A DNA stretch of 64,000 nucleotides, taken from NCBI RefSeq assembly GCF_013178945.1, contig NZ_JABFDM010000005.1, positions 124,001-188,000 on the forward strand, in the 5' to 3' direction. The notes under the pieces are model-generated. The model worked only from the letters and a program-made list of their open reading frames with translations, made no database searches and was not told the origin of the DNA. The position numbers and the translations under genes are program-made. Every line of letters begins with the position of its first letter. Within the stretch, counting starts at the first letter, position 1. This document shows positions 44,935 through 52,844 of this stretch, piece after piece. The stretch comes from Bradyrhizobium aeschynomenes (GTDB lineage Bacteria; Pseudomonadota; Alphaproteobacteria; Rhizobiales; Xanthobacteraceae).

Positions 44935-46518
44935 TCACTGCAGCGCCTGGCCGAGCGCCGGATTGCGGTCGATCGCCGTTGCGACCTGGGCCAGCAGGGC
45001 ATCGCATTCGGCGCGGATTTCCGCCTTCTTACGGTTGATCGGTCCCCAATGCTTGCGCATGTGCCGTAGCGCGACCGCGGCGTATTCGGCGGCGAAGGCG
45101 GGGCACTGCTTGCAGAGCCGCTGGAATTCGAGTCCGTCACCGGAGCCGAAGTTTTCCAGACTGCTCGGCCGACAATGTACGCCGACGCCGAAATCGGCGA
45201 GGAAGCCTGACGGGCTGTTCCTGTATCTGGCGAAGATCTGCCCCAGCAGCGGGCTCGCGCGATTGGCGTTGAAGCTCATCTGGAACAGGCCGGCCTCGGC
45301 GGTGTCCGACGTCACATTGTCGGCCGACCTGTCGCGCCCTTCGCAATATTGGCCGGAGCTCTCGCGCATGCCCAATCCCATCATCAGGACGAACAGGTGC
45401 CGCAACGTCTCCGCGCCGTCGGCGGCGTTGCTCATTCCTGCCGCGGTGAAGATGTCGTTGTACCAGGCGAGGGCGTCGCGATTGAGGTTGCCGGAGGATT
45501 TGCTGGCCATGTCCAGCGCGGCAGCGTCGTTGGCTTTGAACTTGTGGTAGACGCGTCCGAAGGTCAGCGCCATGCCCACGACATAGCCCTTGGGCGCTGC
45601 GCCCCGGTCCCGCCAATTGATGCGCGTGACCGGACTGCTGGCAGCCATCTGCTTCAGCTCGTCGATCGAGCTTGGACCCGTTGCGGGCGCCGCGAAGGCC
45701 TGCAGCGCCGGTGCCGCAGCCAGGGGAAGCACCGGGCCCGGCGATTGATCGAGCGCGGCCCAGGTCTTGGGACCAGCGATCCCGTCCGGAACCATGTCGT
45801 GCTGGCGCTGGAATTCGCGTAGCGCGGCCTCCGTGCCGGCGCCGAAGATGCCGTCGGCATCGATCTTGAGATCGTTCTGCAGTTGTCGGACGAGATCGCC
45901 GCGGGCGCCACGCCGCAAGGTCGGGCGCTTCTCCTCGTCGATCGGCGGAACGATGATCGGCGCCGGAGCCGTGCCCGCAAGGATGGCGGCGACCTGCAAC
46001 CGGAATTCGTTCATGTCGAATGTCGGGTCGTTCTTGCGGCCGGGAGGCAGCGCATACTCCTTGTGGCCACAGCACATCACCGGGTCGGCGTGGATCTTCC
46101 TGAGGATCGCGGCCACCCCGCGACGATAGGCGTCGAGCTGAACGGCGGGCCATGGATCACTGGTCCTGCCGGAGTTCTCGGCTTCGATGCCGATGAAGCT
46201 TTCATTGCCTGTGCGCAGACCCTGCCACATGCCGACCCCGGCGTGGTTGCAGCGCCCGGCGGCGACGACGAAGTACGTTCCGTCGCGTCCGAGACCCAAC
46301 TGCGCCAGAGGCCCGGCGAGATCGGGCCGGCCATTGGTGATGATGCCGAGGCTCGGCATGACGCCCTTCTCCGGTCCAGGTCCCGCCGTATGATGGCAGA
46401 TGACGCCTTTGACCGTGCCCATCTCGCCCCGCCCCCGGGAGCGCCATCCCGGCTGCTCGGCCACCTTGAGGCCGGCGTCCTCGAGAACTTCAGCGAGCCA
46501 TGTGAGTGAGAAGGCCAC
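44935..46518 (-). CDS. bifunctional peptidoglycan hydrolase: amidase_2, PG-binding and transglycosylase-like domains
   Basis: 527 residues. Residues about 30-180 are an N-acetylmuramoyl-L-alanine amidase (T7 lysozyme/AmiD type) with Zn ligands in ICHHTAG (His42/43) and MCCGHKEY (His152) and Asp164 in KNDP. Residues about 197-257 are a PG-binding repeat (LRRGARGDLVRQLQNDL ... DGIAGPKTW). Residues about 300-520 resemble a lysozyme-like lytic transglycosylase: catalytic-type Glu386 in GMRESSGQ and AGLFQMS at 409-415. No signal peptide is visible. GTG start at 46518 has an excellent GGAGGAG site, and the upstream acidic gene stops 1 bp before it (46520). See the findings. Confidence 0.78.
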   Translation of the reverse strand: MAFSLTWLAEVLEDAGLKVAEQPGWRSRGRGEMGTVKGVICHHTAGPGPEKGVMPSLGIITNGRPDLAGPLAQLGLGRDGTYFVVAAGRCNHAGVGMWQGLRTGNESFIGIEAENSGRTSDPWPAVQLDAYRRGVAAILRKIHADPVMCCGHKEYALPPGRKNDPTFDMNEFRLQVAAILAGTAPAPIIVPPIDEEKRPTLRRGARGDLVRQLQNDLKIDADGIFGAGTEAALREFQRQHDMVPDGIAGPKTWAALDQSPGPVLPLAAAPALQAFAAPATGPSSIDELKQMAASSPVTRINWRDRGAAPKGYVVGMALTFGRVYHKFKANDAAALDMASKSSGNLNRDALAWYNDIFTAAGMSNAADGAETLRHLFVLMMGLGMRESSGQYCEGRDRSADNVTSDTAEAGLFQMSFNANRASPLLGQIFARYRNSPSGFLADFGVGVHCRPSSLENFGSGDGLEFQRLCKQCPAFAAEYAAVALRHMRKHWGPINRKKAEIRAECDALLAQVATAIDRNPALGQALQ

Positions 46519-46519
46519 G

Positions 46520-46783
46520 TCAGACTCCTCCGATCGCTGCAGGCAATTCCGCGTCGCTCGTCACATCGTCGAGTCCGAAGTCGAGATCGCACCCATCGAC
46601 GTCGTCTTCGTCGTCGTCATGGTGATCGACGTCGGCCGCGACCTCGATCCTGATGCCTCCGATGGCCGGCGGCAGCTCGGCATCCGAGGTGAACTCATCT
46701 TCGATGTGCTCTATGCCGCACAGGCAGCTGTCAGCATCACTCTCATCGTGGCTATCAGCGGATGTATCGGAGGTCGTGGGCAT
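46520..46783 (-). CDS. acidic small protein with a tandem 13-residue motif (TSDAELPxAIGGx)
   Basis: 87-residue, strongly acidic protein (runs of Asp/Glu/His). The motif TSDAELPPAIGGI (residues 32-44) is repeated as TSDAELPAAIGGV at the very C-terminus (75-87), 43 residues apart, each preceded by a Cys-containing acidic stretch (C-x8-9-D/E-D). ATG at 46783 has GGGGAG about 7 nt upstream. It ends one base before the GTG of the peptidoglycan hydrolase, so the two are coupled. I recognise no family. The ELPxAIGG pattern resembles double-glycine leader cleavage sites, but that is only a resemblance. Confidence 0.62.
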   Translation of the reverse strand: MPTTSDTSADSHDESDADSCLCGIEHIEDEFTSDAELPPAIGGIRIEVAADVDHHDDDEDDVDGCDLDFGLDDVTSDAELPAAIGGV

Positions 46784-46994
46784 GAGGCGCTCCCCGCCAT
46801 GAACTGCAATATGAACTCATCACAATTCCGGAGAGCGTAGCGCGGCGGACCGGCCCGTTCATCTGCCGAAGAGATACAGTGGAGATATATGGCGGAAGGC
46901 GCGTGCGGCCTGACGATGTATCTTATGGTCTACGACGGTCCATGACCGGCGGATGAGGCGGAGTTTGTCTCCTCTGGAGATCGGCTTCGAGCGA

Positions 46995-47468
46995 TCACTG
47001 CCGCTCCGCCGCGCCCTCCCGCAATGGCGCGCGGCTGAGGTCGTTGGCGGCGGCGATCGCCTTCTGCATCAGGCGGATCAGCTCGCGCGCCTCGGTCTTG
47101 GTCAGGCCGCGCACCATCAGCCGCTGCGCTGCCTCGACCGCCGGCGTGATCGCCCGCAGCGTCCGCTGTCCCTCGTCGGTCACCAGGAGCTCGCGCGAGC
47201 GGCGGTCGCGTGCACTCGCCCGGCGGACCACGAGGCCCTTCTGAGTGAGGCGGTCGATCACCCCGGTGATGGTGGTCCGGTCGTAGGCGATCAGTCCGGC
47301 CAGGGTGATCTGGTCGGTCGCCGGATTGGCTGCGATCGCCGCCAGCGCCGCATATTGCACCGGCGTGAGGTCGAAGCCGGCCGCCTCCACCTCCGCCAGG
47401 AATACCGCCACCGCGATCTGCTGAAACCGGCGCGCCAGATGGCCCGGCATGTCATGCATCTCGGCCAA
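46995..47468 (-). CDS. MarR-family transcriptional regulator
   Basis: About 157 residues with the winged helix of MarR: LTPVQYAALAAIAANPATDQITLAGLIAYDRTTITGVIDRLTQKGLVVRRASARDRRSRELLVTDEG. It should be a dimeric repressor released by an aromatic acid or phenol. I take the TTG at 47468, which has AAGGGAG 6 nt upstream; ATG at 47459 (MHDMPG) and a TTG at 47495 are alternatives. It is divergent from the flavin monooxygenase with the operator region between them, so it probably represses that gene and itself. Confidence 0.9.
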   Translation of the reverse strand: MAEMHDMPGHLARRFQQIAVAVFLAEVEAAGFDLTPVQYAALAAIAANPATDQITLAGLIAYDRTTITGVIDRLTQKGLVVRRASARDRRSRELLVTDEGQRTLRAITPAVEAAQRLMVRGLTKTEARELIRLMQKAIAAANDLSRAPLREGAAERQ

Positions 47469-47488
47469 TCGAATCTCCCTTCGCTTGC

Positions 47489-47522
47489 TTGACAAGCATA
47501 CTGATGATCAGCATACTGATCA
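47489..47522. promoter_or_regulatory. promoter and MarR-type operator of the monooxygenase/marR pair
   Basis: A plus-strand promoter TTGACA (47489-47494), 17 nt, then CATACT (47512-47517) overlaps a perfect 7-bp palindrome TGATCAG-CATA-CTGATCA (47505-47522) and two direct copies of AGCATACTGAT at 47495-47505 and 47510-47520, 15 bp apart. This is the arrangement expected for a MarR dimer blocking RNA polymerase. The monooxygenase ribosome site GAGGGAGG follows. Confidence 0.8.
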
Positions 47523-47547
47523 ATAAGGAACAGCGAGGGAGGCCGTC

Positions 47548-49470
47548 ATGCAGTTTCACCTGAACGGATTTCAGCCGGGCGATCCCGAGATCTTCGACCC
47601 GGCCGAGCGGGTGGCGAGCCAGGGCGCGCAAGGCGCGCTCCCGGCCGAGGTCGACGTGCTCATCGTCGGCTGCGGGCCGGCGGGGCTCAACCTCGCCGCC
47701 CAGCTCTCCGCCTTTCCTGACGTCAAGACCTGCATCGTCGAGCAGAAGCCGGGCCGGCTGCTGCTGGGCCAGGCCGACGGCATCGCCTGCCGCACCATGG
47801 AGATGTTCCAGGCCTATGGCTTTGCCGAGAAGGTGCTGAAAGAGGCGTGCTGGATCAACGAGACCACGTTCTGGAAGCCCGACGACGCCAACAGCGCGCA
47901 GATCGTCCGCAGCGGCCGCGTGCAGGACGTCGAGGACGGCCTGTCGGAGATGCCGCATGTCGTGCTCAACCAGGCCCGCGTGCACGACTTCTTCCTGGAC
48001 GTCATGCGTCGCTCGGCATCGAGGCTCGAACCTCATTATTCGCGGCGGCTGCGCGATCTCACGATCGATCCCGCGGCGCCCGCGGGCGCGCATGGCGTGA
48101 CCGTCGGCTTCGACCGCATCGATGCCGCGCATGAAGGCCAGGTCGAAACGATCAGAGCGCGCTACGTCATTGGCTGCGATGGCGCCCGCAGCGTGGTGCG
48201 CAAGGCGATCGGCCGCGAGCTGCAGGGCGATTCCGCCAATCACGCCTGGGGCGTGATGGACGTGCTCGCCGTGACTGACTTTCCCGACATCCGCTTCAAG
48301 TCGCTGATCCAGTCGGCCCGGGACGGCAGCCTGCTGGTGATCCCGCGCGAGGGGGGCTATCTGGTGCGGCTCTATGTCGAGCTTGCCAAGCTCGATGTCG
48401 GCGAGCGCGTGGCGGGCCGCAACATCACCGTCGATACCCTGATCGAGAAGGCGCAGCGCATCCTGGCGCCGCATACGCTCGAGGTGAAGGAGGTGGCGTG
48501 GTGGTCGGTCTATGAGATCGGCCAGCGCATCACCGACAAGTTCGACGACGTGCCGGAGGCCGAGGTGGCGACGCGGCTGCCGCGCGTCTTCATCGCCGGC
48601 GATGCCTGCCACACCCACAGCCCGAAGGCAGGGCAGGGCATGAACGTGTCGATGCAGGACACCTTCAACCTCGGCTGGAAGCTCGCGGCCGTGCTGGGCA
48701 AGCGTTGCGCGCCCGAACTGCTGCACAGCTACTCGGCCGAGCGGCAGGCGATCGCTCAGGAGCTGATCGATTTCGACCGCGAATGGGCCGCGATCCTCGC
48801 CTCCGCCGCCAAGCAGGGCGGAGCGGATGCAGCGCAGACGCAGGACTATTTCGTGCGTCACGGCCGCTACACCGCGGGCACCGCGACCCACTACCGGCCG
48901 TCCCTCCTCACCGGCGACGATACCTTCCAGCAACTCGCTTCGGGCTTCGTGATCGGCAAGCGCTTCCATTCTGCACCCGTGATCCGGCTGGGCGACGCCA
49001 AGCCAATGGAGCTCGGCCACGTGGTCCAGGCCGATGGCCGCTTCCGCCTGTTCGCATTTGCCGGAGCCGAAGATCCCTCCGCGGCTGATTCCGCCATCCG
49101 CCGCCTGTGCAGGTTCCTGACCGAGGATGCAGCCTCACCCGTGCGCCGCTTCACGCCGGCCGGCGCCGATATCGATGCCGTCATCGACCTGCGCGCGGTG
49201 TTCCAGCAAGGTCATCGCGGGCTCGCGCTCGAGACGATGCCGGAGCTGCTCAAGCCGCGGAAGGGCCGCTACGGCCTGATCGACTACGAGAAGATGTTCT
49301 GTCCCGATCTCAAGGGCGGCCAGGACATCTTCGCGATGCGCGGCATCGATCGTACGGCCGGCTGCCTGGTGATCGTGCGGCCCGACCAGTATGTCGCCGA
49401 CGTCATGCCGCTCGATGATGTCAGGAGGCTGTCGGCGTATTTCGACGGCATCATGCTGCCGGCCGTTTGA
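47548..49470 (+). CDS. FAD-dependent aromatic hydroxylase (MobA/phenol 2-monooxygenase-like)
   Basis: 640-residue class A flavoprotein hydroxylase, length and layout like 3-hydroxybenzoate 4-monooxygenase (MobA) or phenol hydroxylase. Seen: FAD-binding VDVLIVGCGPAGLNLAAQL (residues about 35-53), the middle fold with VIGCDGARSVVRKAIG (about 209-224), the FAD-ribityl block VFIAGDACHTHSPKAGQGMN (about 350-369), and a C-terminal thioredoxin-like domain from about residue 470. It uses NADPH and O2 to hydroxylate an aromatic acid or phenol; MobA is the best guess but unproven. It is controlled by the divergent MarR through the operator upstream. Confidence 0.85.
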   Translation: MQFHLNGFQPGDPEIFDPAERVASQGAQGALPAEVDVLIVGCGPAGLNLAAQLSAFPDVKTCIVEQKPGRLLLGQADGIACRTMEMFQAYGFAEKVLKEACWINETTFWKPDDANSAQIVRSGRVQDVEDGLSEMPHVVLNQARVHDFFLDVMRRSASRLEPHYSRRLRDLTIDPAAPAGAHGVTVGFDRIDAAHEGQVETIRARYVIGCDGARSVVRKAIGRELQGDSANHAWGVMDVLAVTDFPDIRFKSLIQSARDGSLLVIPREGGYLVRLYVELAKLDVGERVAGRNITVDTLIEKAQRILAPHTLEVKEVAWWSVYEIGQRITDKFDDVPEAEVATRLPRVFIAGDACHTHSPKAGQGMNVSMQDTFNLGWKLAAVLGKRCAPELLHSYSAERQAIAQELIDFDREWAAILASAAKQGGADAAQTQDYFVRHGRYTAGTATHYRPSLLTGDDTFQQLASGFVIGKRFHSAPVIRLGDAKPMELGHVVQADGRFRLFAFAGAEDPSAADSAIRRLCRFLTEDAASPVRRFTPAGADIDAVIDLRAVFQQGHRGLALETMPELLKPRKGRYGLIDYEKMFCPDLKGGQDIFAMRGIDRTAGCLVIVRPDQYVADVMPLDDVRRLSAYFDGIMLPAV

Positions 49471-49597
49471 GGCGACCATGGTAAACAAGATGCAAACCGC
49501 GGCGCCGGATTCCCGGACCTCGCGCTAGCCGGATCCCAACGTTTTGCCGCTACAAGCATGAGTCTCCGGATGGACGATTGAGTGGGTGAGACGTCGA

Positions 49598-49849
49598 ATG
49601 TTGATGTTGGCGAACCGTCGCAAGAGCGAACGTCGGCTGTGCAAGAGAATTGCCAAGATACACTACGGCAACGGCAGCTTGCCGCGTGACTGCACGGTGA
49701 CGGATATTTCGGATGGCGGCGTGAAGGTGGTCGCCGAGTTCGTCGAAATCCCACCGCAGTTCACGATCGTCTTCTCGCCCGACCACCAGCGGAAATGCCG
49801 GCTGGCCTGGCGCATCGGCTGCGAGTTCGGCGCCGAATTCATCGATTGA
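49598..49849 (+). CDS. PilZ-domain protein (c-di-GMP receptor), short
   Basis: 83 residues: RRKSERRLCKRIAKIHY supplies the RxxxR-type c-di-GMP binding patch, VTDISDGGVKVVAEF the D/NxSxxG motif, and GCEFGAEFID the C-terminal strand. It is a bare PilZ domain and would report c-di-GMP to a partner, perhaps the pilus or a secretion system encoded nearby. Possible starts are GTG 49586, ATG 49598 and ATG 49604; I use 49598. Confidence 0.88.
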   Translation: MLMLANRRKSERRLCKRIAKIHYGNGSLPRDCTVTDISDGGVKVVAEFVEIPPQFTIVFSPDHQRKCRLAWRIGCEFGAEFID

Positions 49850-49934
49850 GGCGCCCCTCGCGCGGCTGCTTAACGGGACCTTAGGGTTAATCTGCCAGCG
49901 TGCAGGTCATCTGGTCCCGAAGTAGTTCAGTTGC

Positions 49935-50804
49935 ATGCGTACGCGGCCCTCCTGCTCCCTCCCTCTGCTCCGGCCGGCCGCGTTCGCGCTGTCGTTCGGC
50001 GTCGTGCTGCTCGGCCTCGGCGCCTGCCAGACCACCGATCTCGGCGACATCACCGGCGCGCTCGGCGGCAAGTCCGAAAAGCCCGGCGGAGCCGCATCCG
50101 ATCCGCGCGCCGAGCTCGACCAGCTCCGCGAGCGCTTCCGCGCCGCGCCGAACGATCCCGAGGTCTCGCTTCGCTATGGCAGCGCACTGCGCGCCACCGG
50201 CCAACGCTCGCAGGCGGTCGCCGTGCTCGAGCAGGCGACGATCGCCAATCCCGGCAACAAGGCTCTGCTGGCCGCCTACGGCCGCGCGCTCGCCGACAAC
50301 GGCAATTTCCAGCAGGCCTTCGACGTCCTCAGCCGCGCGCATTCGCCGGAGGATCCCGACTGGCGCATCCTCTCGGCGCAGGGCGCCGCGCTCGACCAGA
50401 TGGGGCGCAACGAGGAGGCGCGGCAGTACTACATCACCGCGCTCAAGATCGCCCCCGACGACCCTTCCGTGCTGTCCAATCTCGGTCTGTCCTATGCGCT
50501 GTCCAACGAGCTGCCGAAGGCCGAGGAGCAATTGCGCAAGGCGAGCGCAAATCCCGAGGCGAGCCCGCGGGTGCGCACCAATCTCGCCGTCATCGTCGGC
50601 CTGCAGGGCCGCATGAGCGAGGCGGAGAGCATCGCGCGAACGGGGCTGCCGCCCGAGCAGGCCAATGCCAACGTCGCCTATGTGAAGAAGATCCTGGTGC
50701 GAAGGCAGATGGCACAGCGCGAGCTGACGCCGCGCCACGACCGCCCGGTGGCCGGCCAGCCCGACAAGGCGCTGGCGAAGGCGCTGAGCCGTTCCGACGA
50801 CTGA
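49935..50804 (+). CDS. tadD: TadD-type TPR lipoprotein of the Flp/Tad pilus system
   Basis: 289 residues. Residues 1-31 are a lipoprotein signal peptide ending LLGLGACQTTD (Cys about 31), and residues 65-220 hold several TPR units (LAAYGRALADNGNFQQAFDVLSRAHSP; SNLGLSYALSNELPKAEEQLRKA). TadD is the outer-membrane pilotin-like partner of the CpaC (RcpA) secretin. It runs towards the cpaE gene (stop codons 3 bp apart), which is unusual, since tadD normally follows cpaE-cpaF-tadBC on one strand. Confidence 0.85.
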   Translation: MRTRPSCSLPLLRPAAFALSFGVVLLGLGACQTTDLGDITGALGGKSEKPGGAASDPRAELDQLRERFRAAPNDPEVSLRYGSALRATGQRSQAVAVLEQATIANPGNKALLAAYGRALADNGNFQQAFDVLSRAHSPEDPDWRILSAQGAALDQMGRNEEARQYYITALKIAPDDPSVLSNLGLSYALSNELPKAEEQLRKASANPEASPRVRTNLAVIVGLQGRMSEAESIARTGLPPEQANANVAYVKKILVRRQMAQRELTPRHDRPVAGQPDKALAKALSRSDD

Positions 50805-50807
50805 GCG

Positions 50808-52076
50808 CTATTTCGCGCCAAGCAGCCTGGCGATCGGCGCCAGCAGCGAGCTGCGCTGCGGCCTCGCATCGACGCGGCCGGTGAGCCGGTTGGCGATCTC
50901 CAGGAACAGCTTCGGCGTGCGGCTCAGCGCTCCGACCTCCGCAATCATCTGGCCGTTGTTGGCGGCCGTGCCGAACAGCTTGCAGTCGAACGGGATCACC
51001 GCGACCGGCTCGGCCTCGACCGTCTTGGCGAAGCGCTTCAGGTCGATCTCCGGCCGCTTGGGCATGCCGACCTGGTTCAGGCAATACAGCGGCGGCCGGT
51101 CGTTGGGGCGCGAGGCCTTGAGCACGCCGAGCAGGTTCTTGGCGTTGCGCAGGTTCGCGAGATCCGGCTCGGCCACCACCAGGATGTCATCGGCATTGAT
51201 CAGCGCGTGGCGCGTCCAGGCCGACCATTGGTGCGGCACGTCGAGCACGATACATTGCTGCGTCAGGCGCAGCGTGTCGAAGATCGCGTCGAACGCCTCG
51301 GCGCCGAAATCATAGACGCGGTCGAGCGTCGCCGGCGCGGCGAGCAAATTGAGATGCTCGGTGCATTTGGCGAGCAGCCGATCCATCAGCGCAGTGTCCG
51401 GCCGATCAGGCTGGAAGATGGCGTTGGCGATGCCCTGCAGCGGATCCTGGTTGTAGTCGAGGCCGGCGGTGCCGAACGCCATGTCGAGGTCGATGACGAC
51501 GGAATCCAGCGTCAGGTCGCGCGCCATGCTCCAGGCGACGTTGTGCGCCACCGTCGAGGCGCCGACGCCGCCCTTGGCGCCGACCACCGCGATGATGCGG
51601 CCGGTGATGACGGCCTCGGAGGCCGAGAACAGGCTGCAGATCGAGCGGATGATGTCGATGGTCTCGACCGGGCCGACCACGTAGTCGTTGACGCCGCGCC
51701 GGACCAGCTCGCGATAGGCGACGCCGTCCGATGGGCTGCCGATCAGCACCACGCGGGTGCCGGGATCGCAGACGCTGGCGAGATCGTCGAGGCCGCCGAG
51801 AATGTCGCCGCCGGGCTTCGTCTCCAGCACGATGACGTTCGGCGTCGGCTGAGAATTGTAGGTCTCGATCGCGCGCGGCATGCCGCCCGCCTTGATCGTG
51901 ATATGCGCCTTGCCGAGCCTGCGGTCCTGGCTCGCGGCGAGGATCGCGGACGAGGTCTGGTCGGTCTCGCAGAATGCCTGCACCGAGACGCGCGGCACCG
52001 GCGCGATGTGATCGTCGAGCACCGGGCCGCTCGGCACCGGCTGCTCATCCTGGCTGTGGCGCGACGCTTTGATCAT
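50808..52076 (-). CDS. cpaE: CpaE/TadZ-family pilus assembly ATPase
   Basis: 422 residues: an N-terminal receiver-like domain (residues about 25-150, ITIKAGGMPRAIETYNS) and a ParA/MinD-type ATPase from about 165 with a deviant Walker A VVGAKGGVGAST, VIDLDMAFGTAGLDY as Walker B, and a membrane-targeting C-terminus. TadZ proteins localise the Tad machine at the pole. The frame is open upstream, but the ATG at 52076 overlaps the cpaD stop (ATGA), fixing the start. It is the last gene of cpaB-C-D-E; no cpaF or tadB/C follows. Confidence 0.93.
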   Translation of the reverse strand: MIKASRHSQDEQPVPSGPVLDDHIAPVPRVSVQAFCETDQTSSAILAASQDRRLGKAHITIKAGGMPRAIETYNSQPTPNVIVLETKPGGDILGGLDDLASVCDPGTRVVLIGSPSDGVAYRELVRRGVNDYVVGPVETIDIIRSICSLFSASEAVITGRIIAVVGAKGGVGASTVAHNVAWSMARDLTLDSVVIDLDMAFGTAGLDYNQDPLQGIANAIFQPDRPDTALMDRLLAKCTEHLNLLAAPATLDRVYDFGAEAFDAIFDTLRLTQQCIVLDVPHQWSAWTRHALINADDILVVAEPDLANLRNAKNLLGVLKASRPNDRPPLYCLNQVGMPKRPEIDLKRFAKTVEAEPVAVIPFDCKLFGTAANNGQMIAEVGALSRTPKLFLEIANRLTGRVDARPQRSSLLAPIARLLGAK

Positions 52077-52810
52077 TTGCCTGTATCGCTGAGCTTGGCC
52101 TTGTCGGATTCCGGATAGGTGATCGCCGTCGACTCGCCCTTGCGGTACTTCTCGAACAGAGCGGAGCGGCGCGGCGTGTAGGCGGCGGTCTCGGAGCGCG
52201 GCTGCTCGAGGTCGGCCGGGTTGTCGATCATCGCCGCGAGGTTGCGCTGCGTGGCGCAGCCGAAATTCTGATAGTGCAGATTGCTGCTGTAGCCGGGATT
52301 GTTGATGTTCGGCCCGAGATCGTCCGGCCACAATCCGCAGGGGCCGGCGACGGCGGCGATCTTCGGATAGCTCAGCCGGATGACGGCGAGCTGCCGCGGG
52401 TCGTCTGGCATGGTGTTGCGCATCGTGATGGCGCGCGCGGGCACGCCGCTGGCGGTCAGCATGGCACGGATGTCGCGATAGACGTCGGCGGCGGCGCGCG
52501 CATTCGGCGTGCCGGCCGGCACCTCGGCGACGATGGCGCCGGTGCCCTCGCGCTTCCAGGAACGGGCGAGGCCGAGGACGTCGTCGCGCTGCGGGCCGGT
52601 GAGGCCGCCGCGGCCCTGGCCGACGAACACGACGATCGACTGCCGGCCTTCCTCGATCGCGATCGGATGGCGCATCCGGTAGTCGTCGGGGATCGTCGCG
52701 ACGACCTCGCCGCTGGTGTAGTTGCAGGCGCCGAGCGTCAGCGCGAGGCTCGCCAGCGCGCCGGCCCGCCATGATGCCCGTCGTCCGCCGTCCCGAATTG
52801 ATCCCGACAT
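52073..52810 (-). CDS. cpaD: CpaD-type pilus assembly lipoprotein
   Basis: 245 residues with a lipoprotein signal (ASLALTLGAC, Cys about 29), then YRMRHPIAIEEGRQSIVVFVGQG, the Tad CpaD signature region, and GPNINNPGYSSNLHYQNFGCATQRNLAAMI near the C-terminus. It assists the CpaC secretin in the outer membrane. ATG at 52810 is favoured by GGGGGAAC 6 nt upstream. It overlaps cpaE by 4 bp and lies 34 bp after cpaC. Confidence 0.93.
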   Translation of the reverse strand: MSGSIRDGGRRASWRAGALASLALTLGACNYTSGEVVATIPDDYRMRHPIAIEEGRQSIVVFVGQGRGGLTGPQRDDVLGLARSWKREGTGAIVAEVPAGTPNARAAADVYRDIRAMLTASGVPARAITMRNTMPDDPRQLAVIRLSYPKIAAVAGPCGLWPDDLGPNINNPGYSSNLHYQNFGCATQRNLAAMIDNPADLEQPRSETAAYTPRRSALFEKYRKGESTAITYPESDKAKLSDTGK

Positions 52811-52844
52811 GATCGTTCCCCCGTGCCCCATGGTCCCCGTCGTC

